From Bacteroidota bacterium (GTDB taxonomy: Bacteria; Bacteroidota; Bacteroidia; Chitinophagales; JADJOU01), in contig JADJOU010000014.1 of NCBI GenBank assembly GCA_016713645.1, positions 45,528-109,527 on the forward strand: 64,000 nucleotides of DNA, written 5' to 3'. Under the pieces are notes generated by a model, which worked only from the letters and a program-made list of their open reading frames with translations, was not told the origin of the DNA and did not search any database. This document shows, piece by piece, positions 11,399-19,730 of the stretch (position 1 is its first letter; every line of letters starts with the position of its first letter). The translations under genes were made by a program, and so were the position numbers.

Positions 11399-12038
11399 AT
11401 GGACTTCCTTAAAATGCTTTTTGATTTTGTCATGCATATTGACAAACATTACCTGGAGTATCTGTTCAATATGGACCTACACTATGGCATTTATTCTGCT
11501 CATTTTGCTGAGAGACGGGTTTGGAACATGGTAACGCCATTCTTTAACCGGAAAACGACTCCCTGCTCTTCGCTGCTGGTGCGCTCTGTCCCTTGGAGCA
11601 TTAAAGTTTTGGGTGTTGATTTGTTTGCTAATAGCTGCAGCTATAATAGGCAATACTATCAATTTTTTTATAGGAAAAAAATTGGGGCCTGCATTCTTAG
11701 AAAAAGAAAAAATACCTTTTATCAAGAAGGAATATATCTTGAAAGCACAAGAATTTTATGCTAAACACGGAACCAAGGCTTTGGTGATTAGCCGGTTTAT
11801 TCCTATCGTACGCACATTTGTGCCTTTTATTGCGGGAATTGCCAAAATGGATACAGCAAAATTTATCTTGTGGACTGCGCTCTCTGCGATTATATGGGTA
11901 GTTCCAATCACTTTTGCAGGATACTTTTTTGGAAATATTCCCATCGTGAAAAATAATTTTTCCATCGTTGTACTGGGAATTATTTTCGTCAGTATTTTGC
12001 CGGGAATTATCGCAGTAGTGAAAGGGAAAATGAATTAA
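11399..12038 (+). pseudogene. DedA-family (SNARE-associated/VTT) membrane protein, multiple indels
   Basis: The C-terminal half (about 11610-12038) is a good DedA-family sequence: AAIIGNTINFFIGKKLG, FYAKHGTKALVISRFIPIVRTFVPFIAGI, then two more hydrophobic helices. The N-terminal half is present but scrambled by small insertions and deletions. MDFLKMLFDFVMHIDKH is in one frame, the equivalent of CETGL and VTPF at about 11510-11545 in others, and DSLLFAAGAL can be read at about 11568-11595. At least five indels lie between 11440 and 11610. DedA proteins are polytopic inner-membrane proteins involved in lipid scrambling and membrane homeostasis. The conserved acidic and arginine motifs can be recovered by correcting frames, so a functional gene behind a poor consensus is possible. 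Confidence 0.7.
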
Positions 12039-12047
12039 TAGGGTGGA

Positions 12048-12609
12048 TTATTGAGCAATGACCCTAACTGTTCCTGCCATTCTATCGTGAATTCTCCGTT
12101 CAGGATACACGCCAATTTCAATTGTCATTCCACTATTCATTTTAAATGTCTGAACTTTAGATGCCGTGGGGGAATTGAAGAATTCAATTATGCCTGACTT
12201 GTCTTCAAATAATTCCGAAAAATTATTCACCGTATAATCTCTATTTTCTAGATGTAAAATATCAAATCCCAAGATTGACGCCATGCGCACTTCTTTTATT
12301 TCATCCAAAAACTCATAATATCCGTGCCCCGATATTTCTTGAAGATGATTGAATCGCTTGATATTGTTCTCGAATTTAAAATTGAATAGATACCGCTCAT
12401 AGGCAAATAATAAGGTATTGTTGAAACTCTTATTGTCAAATTGTCCTTTGACGATATAATCTTGCGCTCCCAATTTAAGTGCTTGAATTGCTCTCCTCAT
12501 GGGTCACTTCGAAATCAGCGTAAGCAGATTCTTCCAAATAAAATTTTATCATGAATGAATCCCCAGGATTATCATCTATCAGTAAGAGTTTGTATTTTTC
12601 TTTTTCCAT
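12048..12609 (-). CDS. Response regulator-like protein with receiver-domain core missing
   Basis: From the ATG at 12609 the first ~37 residues read MEKEKYKLLLIDDNPGDSFM and on to FEVTHEE, a typical receiver-domain start with the acidic DD pair. In another frame from about 12500 the sequence continues with AIQALKLGAQDYIVKGQFD, the end of a receiver domain with its conserved Lys. It then runs through ~130 residues without a clear family match to 12048. Some 45 residues between these parts, including the phosphorylated Asp and the Thr/Ser, are absent, and the frame shifts at the junction. The gene is therefore a deletion derivative or a mis-assembled locus. No histidine kinase or DNA-binding output domain is visible beside it. 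It ends 14 bases downstream of fabG's stop, on the same strand. Confidence 0.6.
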
Positions 12610-12623
12610 GTAAATAGTAAATT

Positions 12624-13369
12624 CTAGCGCGATAAACCACCGCAGACGGAGATTACTTGGCCTGTAATATATTTAGACAAATCTGATCCTAAGAATACGC
12701 AGGAGTTTGCTACATCTTCTGCTGTTCCAAATTTCTTGAAGGGAATTTGTTCAAAGTATTTTTTCTTGAGATCTTCAGGCAATTCATCCGTCATATCTGT
12801 TTCTATGAAGCCCGGAGCAATGCAATTGCACCGGATATTTCTTGATCCCAATTCATCGGCGACTGATTTTGAAAATCCAATCATCCCCGCTTTAGATGCT
12901 GCATAATTGGTCTGACCCGCTTGTCCCTTCAATCCAACAATAGAAGATATATTGATGATGCTGCCATACTTTTGGCGCAACATCTGCGTAGATACGTGTT
13001 TGGTTAGATTAAATGTTGATTTTAAATTGTTGAGGATGACCTCGTCCCATTGCTCTTCGCTCATTCTCATCAGCAAATTGTCTCGGGTAATACCAGCATT
13101 GTTGATGAGAACATCAATTTTTCCAAATTTAGCAACAGCAAGATCTGTGAGTTCTTTCGATGCTTGAAAATTAGAAGCATCCGATTTAACTGCCATGACT
13201 TCTACGCCGAATTGCTCCAATTCCTTGGTCAATTCTTGCGCTTTTTGTTCTGAAGAAAATAAGTGAAAACAATGTTTGAGCCTTGTTCTGCAAATTTTAT
13301 AGCAATTCCTCTGCCGATGCCTTTTGCCCCACCTGTGATTATTGTGGTCTTGCCTGATAATAATTTCAT
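12624..13369 (-). CDS. fabG: 3-oxoacyl-[acyl-carrier-protein] reductase FabG, one homopolymer frameshift
   Basis: FabG reduces 3-oxoacyl-ACP with NADPH in fatty-acid elongation. This short-chain dehydrogenase has the nucleotide-binding TGGAKGIGRGIA at residues ~13-24, NNAGITRDNLLMRM, the catalytic Ser in NISSIVGLKGQAGQ, the YAASKAG catalytic Tyr and Lys, and the C-terminal ITGQVISVCGG. The start is the ATG at 13369 (MKLLSGKTTIITGG). After VFTYF the frame is lost at 13256-13259. There the plus strand has four A residues, and five would restore YFSSEQKAQELTKELEQFGVE with no other change. Because fabG is normally essential and the rest is perfectly conserved, this looks like a consensus error rather than a mutation. 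Confidence 0.88.
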
Positions 13370-13451
13370 GTAATACTTTTAAATGCGATTATAAAAGTAA
13401 TGAAATAGATTTAAAATGGGCTATTTTAAATGCAATATAAAATTGAATGTA

Positions 13452-14333
13452 TTAACCTAATTGAATAAGCTCTTGTTTGAGTTTGTCCCTTAAGCCACTT
13501 GTGCCTTTTACAATAGGCAATCTCACAGCGTCACTGCAAATGCCCATCAAATGAAGGACTGATTTCACGCCCACAGGATTTCCCTCTTCAAATAGCAAAT
13601 CAATGAAGTCGATCATTTTCAAATGCTCTTTTCTAGCAGCTGCAAAATCTCCCTTAAGACAAGTTCTAACCATTTCAGAAAACTTCAATGGCAAGGCGTT
13701 TCCAATGACAGAAATGACCCCTTCAGCGCCAATGGCAATTTGCGCTGGAACTAGATTGTCATCTCCACTCAATACGACAAAATTCTTGGGTTTGTTTTTG
13801 ATGATTTTCATCATCTGATCGATATTGCCCGATGCTTCCTTTATACCAATGATATTCTCCGCATTTTGAGCAATTCGAAGTGTCGTCTCACTGGTAATAT
13901 TGGATGAAGTTCTACCTGGAACATTGTATAGGATGATTGGCAGGGGAGATGCCTCTGCAATATATTTGTAATGCTGGTAAATGCCCTCTTGAGAAGGTTT
14001 ATTATAATATGGACTCGCAGATAGAATGTAATCATACCCTTTATAGTCAAATTCTTCTAATTCTTTGGCAATTGACTTGGTATCATTTCCACCAAATCCT
14101 GCGACCAAAGGAACGCGCTTGTTTACGTAGGCTTTTGTAAATGCCAAAATTTCGCTCTTCTCTTCTTTGTTTAGCGTTGGCGTCTCGCCCGTCGTGCCCA
14201 TCGAAACCAAAAATTCAACCTTGCCTTTAATGCAATGGTCAATCAACTTTTCTAAAGCTTTATAATCGACGTTTAAATTGTTATCAAAAGGAGTAACCAA
14301 TGCTACACCTGTACCTAAAAGCTTTTTCATCAA
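13452..14333 (-). CDS. dapA: 4-hydroxy-tetrahydrodipicolinate synthase DapA
   Basis: DapA condenses pyruvate and aspartate-semialdehyde in lysine and diaminopimelate biosynthesis, so it also feeds peptidoglycan. The 293 residues match the family length. Visible signatures are GTGVALVTPF at the N-terminus, GTTGETPTL (residues ~46-54), the YNVPGRTS tyrosine segment (residue ~137), the Schiff-base lysine in GIKEASGN (~163-170), and LSGDDNLVP. Two adjacent Met codons start the protein; I keep the first. The frame is intact. Upstream on the minus strand a terminator at 14491-14522 insulates it from the fibre gene, so it should have its own promoter in 14334-14490, although I see no convincing -33/-7 pair. 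Confidence 0.95.
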   Translation of the reverse strand: MMKKLLGTGVALVTPFDNNLNVDYKALEKLIDHCIKGKVEFLVSMGTTGETPTLNKEEKSEILAFTKAYVNKRVPLVAGFGGNDTKSIAKELEEFDYKGYDYILSASPYYNKPSQEGIYQHYKYIAEASPLPIILYNVPGRTSSNITSETTLRIAQNAENIIGIKEASGNIDQMMKIIKNKPKNFVVLSGDDNLVPAQIAIGAEGVISVIGNALPLKFSEMVRTCLKGDFAAARKEHLKMIDFIDLLFEEGNPVGVKSVLHLMGICSDAVRLPIVKGTSGLRDKLKQELIQLG

Positions 14334-14490
14334 AATTCAATTTTTTTCAAATAGTCGGATATCATTTAAATCAATGGAAATAGTATTTTCTCTATTGGTC
14401 CTATGATAGAATTCAATGATATTTTCAATTCTGCGGCAAAGATAGACTTTATTCTCTACCAAAAGACATCTATATCGGTTTTGGGGATAA

Positions 14491-14522
14491 AAAAAGGCTA
14501 TCAAGTGTTTGATAGCCTTTTT
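14491..14522 (-). terminator. Rho-independent terminator of the fibre gene (bidirectional form)
   Basis: A 14-bp stem (14491-14504 with 14509-14522) closes the 4-base loop GTGT, flanked by an A-run on the left and a T-run on the right. It can act in either direction. It lies 20 bases past the stop of the minus-strand repeat protein and before dapA. Confidence 0.85.
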
Positions 14523-14541
14523 TTGATTTGTTTTTGGATGA

Positions 14542-17500
14542 TTAGAAGTTTGATCTGCCCAAAATCCACCAATTTGTTCCATCTGATTGGATAATCAATG
14601 TGTTTGGATAGTTCATAGATGAAAGGAATAAACCTTCTTTGTAATATAAATCCTCTGTAAATGTTAATGTATTTGATGTAGCATCTGTCTTTCCAACGAT
14701 GTATATTCTGTTAGGGCAAGAAGCTGGCGCTGGAAGTGTGAATATTTTATTTCCAGTCGAGCAGTTTGCTAAAACAGTATAGTCTGTTGCATCTACAATT
14801 ACATTTGTTACCACCTTTCTATATGGCAAAGCAATTGAACCAGAAACTTGTAGTTTAGAATTAGGTGCTGTATTTCCAATTCCTACATTACCCATTTGGT
14901 AGATGTTTTGCGTATTTAATGTAGCGCCTGCTCCAGTCGCTTGATCAAACCAAGGCTCTCTTACAGCTGCTGCAAGGGATACTTTGTTAGATGCTACGCC
15001 GTTGATTACATTTTGGAATGTATCTGGTGCAGTTACAACGATCACATTTGTATTGATTGTTGGCGCATTTGCAACAACTCCATTTACGGTGCTAGTCATT
15101 GTATTCGCTGAACTTGTCAAAGTATTTGTAGTTGCACTAGCCAAAATAGTCGATGGAGATCTTCTTCTCATCACACCAGATGTTGCATCAGCTACTAATA
15201 TACTATCAGCACCTGTACCACTTTGCAATCCTGAAACAGCCAATGTATTAGCACCTGTTGTTGTAATTGTTGTAGCTGCTGTAAGCGCACCGCCCATTCT
15301 CACATCTTTTCCTACGATGTTCAAACCATTCGAAGCGGTTGTTGAATCATCATTTGAAAGTGTAGCGGAACTAGAAACGCCATTTACATTCGATGTAATT
15401 GTATTGCCTACAATCGTCAAATTATTTGTCGTAGAATTCGTCAATAATGAAGCCGGAGCTCTTCTTTTCAAAACACCCGTTGTCGCATCTGCTACTAAAA
15501 TACTATCTGCAACTGTACCACTTTGCAATCCTGAAACTGCCAAAGTATTTGCACCTGTTGTTGTGATCGTCGTAGCACCAGTTAGTGCACCGCCCATTCT
15601 CACATCTTTACCTACCATGTTCAAACCATTCGAAGCGGTTGTTGAATCATCATTAGAAAGTGTTGCTGAACTAGAAACACCATTGACATTTGTCGTGATT
15701 GTATTTCCTGTTATGGTAACAGTATTGTTATTAATAATGGTCGTTGTATCTGTAATTCCGTTTACAGTGCTTGTATGAATATTTCCAGTGCTGCTCGCGA
15801 TATTTGTTGTTGTTGCATTTAACAATGCAGCAGGAGATCTTCTTCTCATAACGCCTGTTGTTGCATCAGCAACCAAGATGCTATCTGCTACAGTACCACT
15901 TTGCAATCCTGAAACTGCCAAAGTATTTGCACCTGTCGTTGTAATCGTCGTAGCGCCAGTTAATGCACCACCCATTCTCACATCTTTGCCTACCATGTTC
16001 AAACCATTCGAAGCAGTTGTTGAATCATCATTAGAAAGTGTCGCTGAACTAGAAACACCATTGACATTTGTCGTGATTGTATTTCCTGTTATAGTAACTG
16101 TATTGTTATTAATAATGGTAGCTGTATCTGTAATTCCATTTACAGTGCTTGTATGAATATTTCCATTGCTATTTGCAATATTTGTCGTTGTAGCATTCAA
16201 AAGTGCTTCAGGAGATCTTCTTCTCATCACACCTGTTGTTGCATCTGCAACCAAGATGCTATCTGCAACTGTACCACTTTGCAATCCTGAAACAGCCAAA
16301 GTATTTGCACCTGTTGTTGTGATCGTCGTAGCACCAGTTAAAGCACCACCCATTCTCACATCTTTACCGACCATGTTCAAACCGTTTGATGCAGTAGTTG
16401 AGTCAGCTAAAAACAAATTCACTGAACTAGATACACCGTTTACATTTGAAGTGAGGGTGTTTCCAGAATAAGATAAATTATTGCTATTGATGATTGTTGT
16501 TGTATCTGTAATGCCATTTACCGTGCTTGTATGAATATTGCCGTTGCTATTCGCAATATTAGTGGTTGTCGCATTTAACAAGGCTTCAGGAGATCTTCTT
16601 CTCATCACACCTGTTGTTGCATCAGCAACCAAGATACTATCTGCAACAGTTCCACTGTGCAATCCTGATACAGCCAATGTATTAGCGCCAGTCGTTGTGA
16701 TTGTTGTCGCACCAGTTAAAGCACCACCCATTCTCACATCTTTACCTACGATGTTCAAACCATTTGAAGCAGTAGTTGAATCGTTCGCCATTGTTGCAGA
16801 ACTTGAAACGCCATTTACATTTGAAGTAATGGTATTGCCTACAATGGTCAAACTATTTGTCGTTGAATTAGATAATAAGTTAGCAGGAGATCTTCTTCTC
16901 ATCACACCTGTTGTTGCATCAGCAACTAAGATACTATCTGCAACTGTTCCACTTTGCAATCCTGAAACAGCTAAAGTATTTGCCCCAGTTGTTGTAATTG
17001 TCGTAGCACCCGTCAACGCACCACCTAATCTCGTATCATAGCCCACCATATTCAAACCGTTTGATGCTGTTGATGAATCACTAGGTAAAGTGATTGAAGC
17101 TGCGATTCCATTCACCGTGCTTGTAACCGTTAATCCATTTTTTACAAGGGTATTGGTTGTCGCTACAGCCAATGCCGCTGTCAATGAACGTCTTTTGATC
17201 ACGCCAGTAACTGGATCGATCACCATAATACTGTCCGTTGAAAGACCACTTTGAATTCCAACTAGGGATAGGGTATTCACACCACTTGTTGTAATTGATG
17301 TAGGCTGTGTCAATGCCGCCCAATTTAATATTCATGCCCGTTTTCGTCAGACCATTGTCTGCTGTCAAGGCAAGTCTAATAATTTCAATAATGGAATCTC
17401 TAGATGGACTCTGAGATATTGCAATCGCCAATGAGTCTTGAGATAAAAAGCACATAGAAGACCAACCTGTAGTCCTCAATTGATACACACATTGTGCATC

Positions 17501-17719
17501 TGTATTATACACCAACATGCCTTGCGTGCTTGGTAAATTTGGAATAGAATTCATCTGTGCTGCGGTCATTCTAGACATTAAAAAGCCCTTGTTGGCACTT
17601 TCTAATTCTAAGAGGCTATTGGGTCCGATTGTCAATGGATTGTCTCCCATTTTGGTTTGGCCAAAAGCAAAGGAGCAAAGCGCAAGTGCAACGACAGTTA
17701 GTTTGAATTTTTTAAGCAT
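14542..17719 (-). CDS. Secreted fibre-like protein with seven long tandem repeats, one frameshift
   Basis: The start at 17719 gives a signal peptide (MLKKFKLTVVALALCSFAFGQ). The next ~110 residues (NPLTIGPNSLLELESANKGFLMSRMT, then QGMLVYNTDAQCVYQL) are the head region common in Bacteroidota tail-fibre-like surface proteins. Seven repeats with the core GGALTGATTITTTGANTLAVSGL, then DSILVADATTGVMRRRSP, follow. After these come NVGIGNTAPNSKLQVSG and a ~100-residue C-terminal domain ending in NWWILGRSNF. No T9SS sorting signal is visible at the C-terminus. The frame breaks at about 17315-17325, where two bases are missing: GGCGGCATTG, with GC needed to read LGGALTQPTSI. Function unknown; an extended beta-rich or trimeric surface fibre is my inference from the repetitive Thr/Ser/Asn/Gly composition. 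Confidence 0.75.
15140..17300 (-). repeat. Seven tandem coding repeats of ~298 or ~379 bp
   Basis: The RRRSP-encoding segment recurs at about 15153, 15451, 15831, 16209, 16588, 16885 and 17183, giving spacings of 298, 380, 378, 379, 297 and 298 bases. The long form differs by an extra ~27-residue module (NIHTSTVNGITDTTTIINNN). The inner copies are nearly identical at DNA level and the first (17183) is the most diverged, which suggests recent expansion of the middle. Confidence 0.85.
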
Positions 17720-17989
17720 ATTGAATTTATTATAAATATTTAGTACAATAATAGGCGATTTTTGCTAAAAATCTAAGTTTTTTTAACAATTAAAAATCCT
17801 TAACACAAGAATTAAGCCAATTCTATCAGAAGAGATTTTTTTGAAGAAAAAAAGTTAAAATGTGGAATTCTTTTGAAAAAATGATGATAAATCTAGGTTT
17901 TCCTAACAATATGATCATTTTACTACACTGCGTTTTTTTGAACTGTCTTTTTTGACAATTCAAAATCATATATATTATATATGGTTTCT

Positions 17990-18847
17990 TTATTTAGCTT
18001 TTCTTACTACATTTTCAATATTATCCCAATCCGTTTCAGAGAGCTGATTCAGAAAATTAAATTCTCCAGCACCCATCAACCATTCTCCTCCATCGATCGT
18101 GACCACTTCTCCATTGATGAAATCTGAGTAGTCCGAGATCAGATAACCCGCTAAATTGGCCAATTCTATATGGTTGCCAACTCTTTTTAGTGGATTTTTA
18201 TTCTCTAAATTGATTATCTCGCCCAATTCTTTTGGAAACAACCTATCCCATGCTCCCTTCGTAGGGAATGGTCCTGGGGCAATAGCATTGAACCAAATTC
18301 CATATTTCGCCCACTCAACGGCCAAGGATCTCGTCATCGCCAATACCCCTGCTTTTGCGCAAGCACTTGGCACGACATAACTTGATCCTGTCCAAGCATA
18401 GGTCGTGACGATATTTAAAACCTTTGCTTTGGTTTGTTTAGATTCTATCCAATGCTTGCCAATTTCCAAAGTACAATTAATCGTCCCTTTTAAGACAATA
18501 TCCACGATGATATTAAATGCCTTGGTGGATAATCGCTCTGTCGGACTGATGAAATTCCCCGCAGCATTGTTCACGAGGATGTCGATTCGACCAAACTTCG
18601 CCAATACAGCATCTCTCATAGCAATGACCTGATCGACCAATCTTACATCGCATACAAATGGAAATACGATTCCTCCAGTTTGTTCTTCTAATTCTTTCTG
18701 AGTTGAAATCAATACATCGTTCTTTCTGCTAGTGATGACGACTATCGCCCCCAATTCTAAAAAATAGGTGGACATCGATTTCCCTAAACCTGTCCCGCCG
18801 CCAGTGACGATGATGACTTTATCTTTGAGTGAATTGCTTGCAAGCAT
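17990..18847 (-). CDS. 2,4-dienoyl-CoA reductase-type SDR oxidoreductase
   Basis: This 285-residue short-chain dehydrogenase strongly resembles the NADPH-dependent 2,4-dienoyl-CoA reductase (DECR) family, which lets unsaturated fatty acids enter beta-oxidation. Visible features are the Rossmann TGGGTGLGKSM (residues ~15-25), NNAAGNFISPTERLS, LEIGKHWIE, the SxCAKAG segment (residues ~165-172) holding the catalytic Lys that replaces the usual YxxxK arrangement in DECR, PGPFPTKGAWDRL, and INGEVVTIDGGEWL. The C-terminal tail DWDNIENVVRKAK also fits. The frame is intact. It stands alone between two accessory surface-protein genes, with ~140 bases of AT-rich spacer before it and an 880-base intergenic region upstream. 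The SDR assignment is very sure; the substrate is inferred. Confidence 0.85.
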   Translation of the reverse strand: MLASNSLKDKVIIVTGGGTGLGKSMSTYFLELGAIVVITSRKNDVLISTQKELEEQTGGIVFPFVCDVRLVDQVIAMRDAVLAKFGRIDILVNNAAGNFISPTERLSTKAFNIIVDIVLKGTINCTLEIGKHWIESKQTKAKVLNIVTTYAWTGSSYVVPSACAKAGVLAMTRSLAVEWAKYGIWFNAIAPGPFPTKGAWDRLFPKELGEIINLENKNPLKRVGNHIELANLAGYLISDYSDFINGEVVTIDGGEWLMGAGEFNFLNQLSETDWDNIENVVRKAK

Positions 18848-19149
18848 GATTTTTAAATTTAGTCAAACATAACTAATTTTAAACTAAATAATATAGCCTC
18901 ATAAAAAAATCCCCCTTGATAACAATTTATGACAGAATCTCTTTTCCACCTTCAAATCGAATCCATTTTTACTAGCAAAAAATTGTTTTTAATAATTCAA
19001 AATGCTATTTTCAATGGCATTTTACTGTACTTTCCAAATCTAGGCTGACATTCAAGAAGCTTCTGCAATCGTGGATGCAAGAAATCATAGGTAAGATATT
19101 ATACTGCAAAGATGACCATTTTAAAAAAACAATAAGACTATTAAAAGCG

Positions 19150-19570
19150 ACAGATATTCCATAGCGAACCAAGCAACTTCAATAAACGTCCGATGTGCTC
19201 GATGGTGGGCCATTTTAGAAAAATGACTAATGATCAAAGAGGGGATTTGTGCGCAGCAGGCATTGAGCGATACGCATTTGCATTGAGTGACCAAACTCTA
19301 AATCAACTATCGACAGCAGCAAATGTTTTATCGCGCCAGGAGAAATCCGCCGACGTAGATCTTTGTCATTTTTATAACGGCCCATGTTTTTTTTGCTTAC
19401 TTTTTTTAACAAGAAAAAAAGTAAGTCGCCGAAGGCAAAAAGTCAATCATTTAATAGAAAGCAATAAAATTTCGTTCGTTTCGGTCGGTGGGGACACCGA
19501 CCGATAAGCATTGGGGAAGAGAAAGACGATTGGGTTTTATCTCGCTGGCCGCAATGACCCATGGCGGGCT
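19150..19570. repeat. Interspersed repeat, copy A
   Basis: This segment is homologous, with many substitutions and indels, to 36310-36770. Shared blocks in the same order include GGCATTGAGC, TTTGCATTGAG, AACTATCGA, GCGCCAGG, GTAGATCTT, CATTTTTATAAC and TTTTTGCTTACT. Next comes the motif GTCGCCGAAGGCAAAAAG, then a block ending CTCGCTGGCCGCAATGAC. It includes a 12-bp stem, 19396-19407 with 19414-19425. No terminal inverted repeats or transposase are visible. Confidence 0.7.
19481..19504. other. 10-bp perfect hairpin with GNRA-type loop
   Basis: TCGGTCGGTG (19481-19490) pairs perfectly with 19495-19504 across the loop GGGA. No T-run follows, so it is not a standard terminator. A second hairpin of the same design is at 19639-19662. 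Confidence 0.7.
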
Positions 19571-19638
19571 ATCGCTGACGCATGATTTCATGCATTAGTG
19601 ATACGATTCCTTATTGAATGCCCGCTGAGCATTATAAT

Positions 19639-19662
19639 AAGATGCGTGGAGACACGCATCTT
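19639..19662. other. 10-bp perfect hairpin with GAGA loop
   Basis: AAGATGCGTG (19639-19648) pairs with 19653-19662 across GAGA, another GNRA-type loop. It lies 68 bases past the end of the RCC1 gene in that gene's direction of transcription and could protect a 3' end; that is inference. Confidence 0.6.
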
Positions 19663-19681
19663 GGCTTAAAAGGACCAAACT

Positions 19682-19724
19682 CCAAACCCCAGACTCCAGA
19701 CACCAAACCCCAGACTCCAGACAC
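19682..19724. repeat. Two 21-bp direct repeats rich in C on the plus strand
   Basis: The unit CCAAACCCCAGACTCCAGACA occurs twice in tandem (19682 and 19703), directly next to the stop codon of the minus-strand RCC1 gene. On that gene's strand the tract is GT/GG-rich. A comparable tract is at 39072-39124, also just downstream of a minus-strand gene. Confidence 0.75.
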
Positions 19725-19730
19725 CACTTG

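Larger units (their letters stand above)
18848..19730. other. Intergenic region of about 880 bases, repeat-bearing, no gene seen
   Basis: The first ~300 bases are AT-rich and featureless. From about 19150 the region holds copy A of an interspersed repeat, then several strong hairpins, and finally a 21-bp tandem duplication just before the stop of the RCC1 gene. Short open frames here lack codon bias and family similarity. Confidence 0.6.

Noticed and set aside
14337..14582. Minus-strand frame of 81 codons upstream of dapA
   Set aside because: It overlaps the fibre-gene end and the terminator hairpin and has no recognisable product.
14984..17041. Long open frames antisense to the fibre-like protein (up to 264 codons, Val/Pro/Ala-rich)
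   Set aside because: They mirror the repeat units of the real gene on the other strand, lack proper starts, and repeat with the same period. They are a composition effect.
19193..19507. Open frame of 104 codons in the intergenic repeat
   Set aside because: It lies inside interspersed repeat copy A. The homologous copy B does not keep the frame, and no coding bias is seen.
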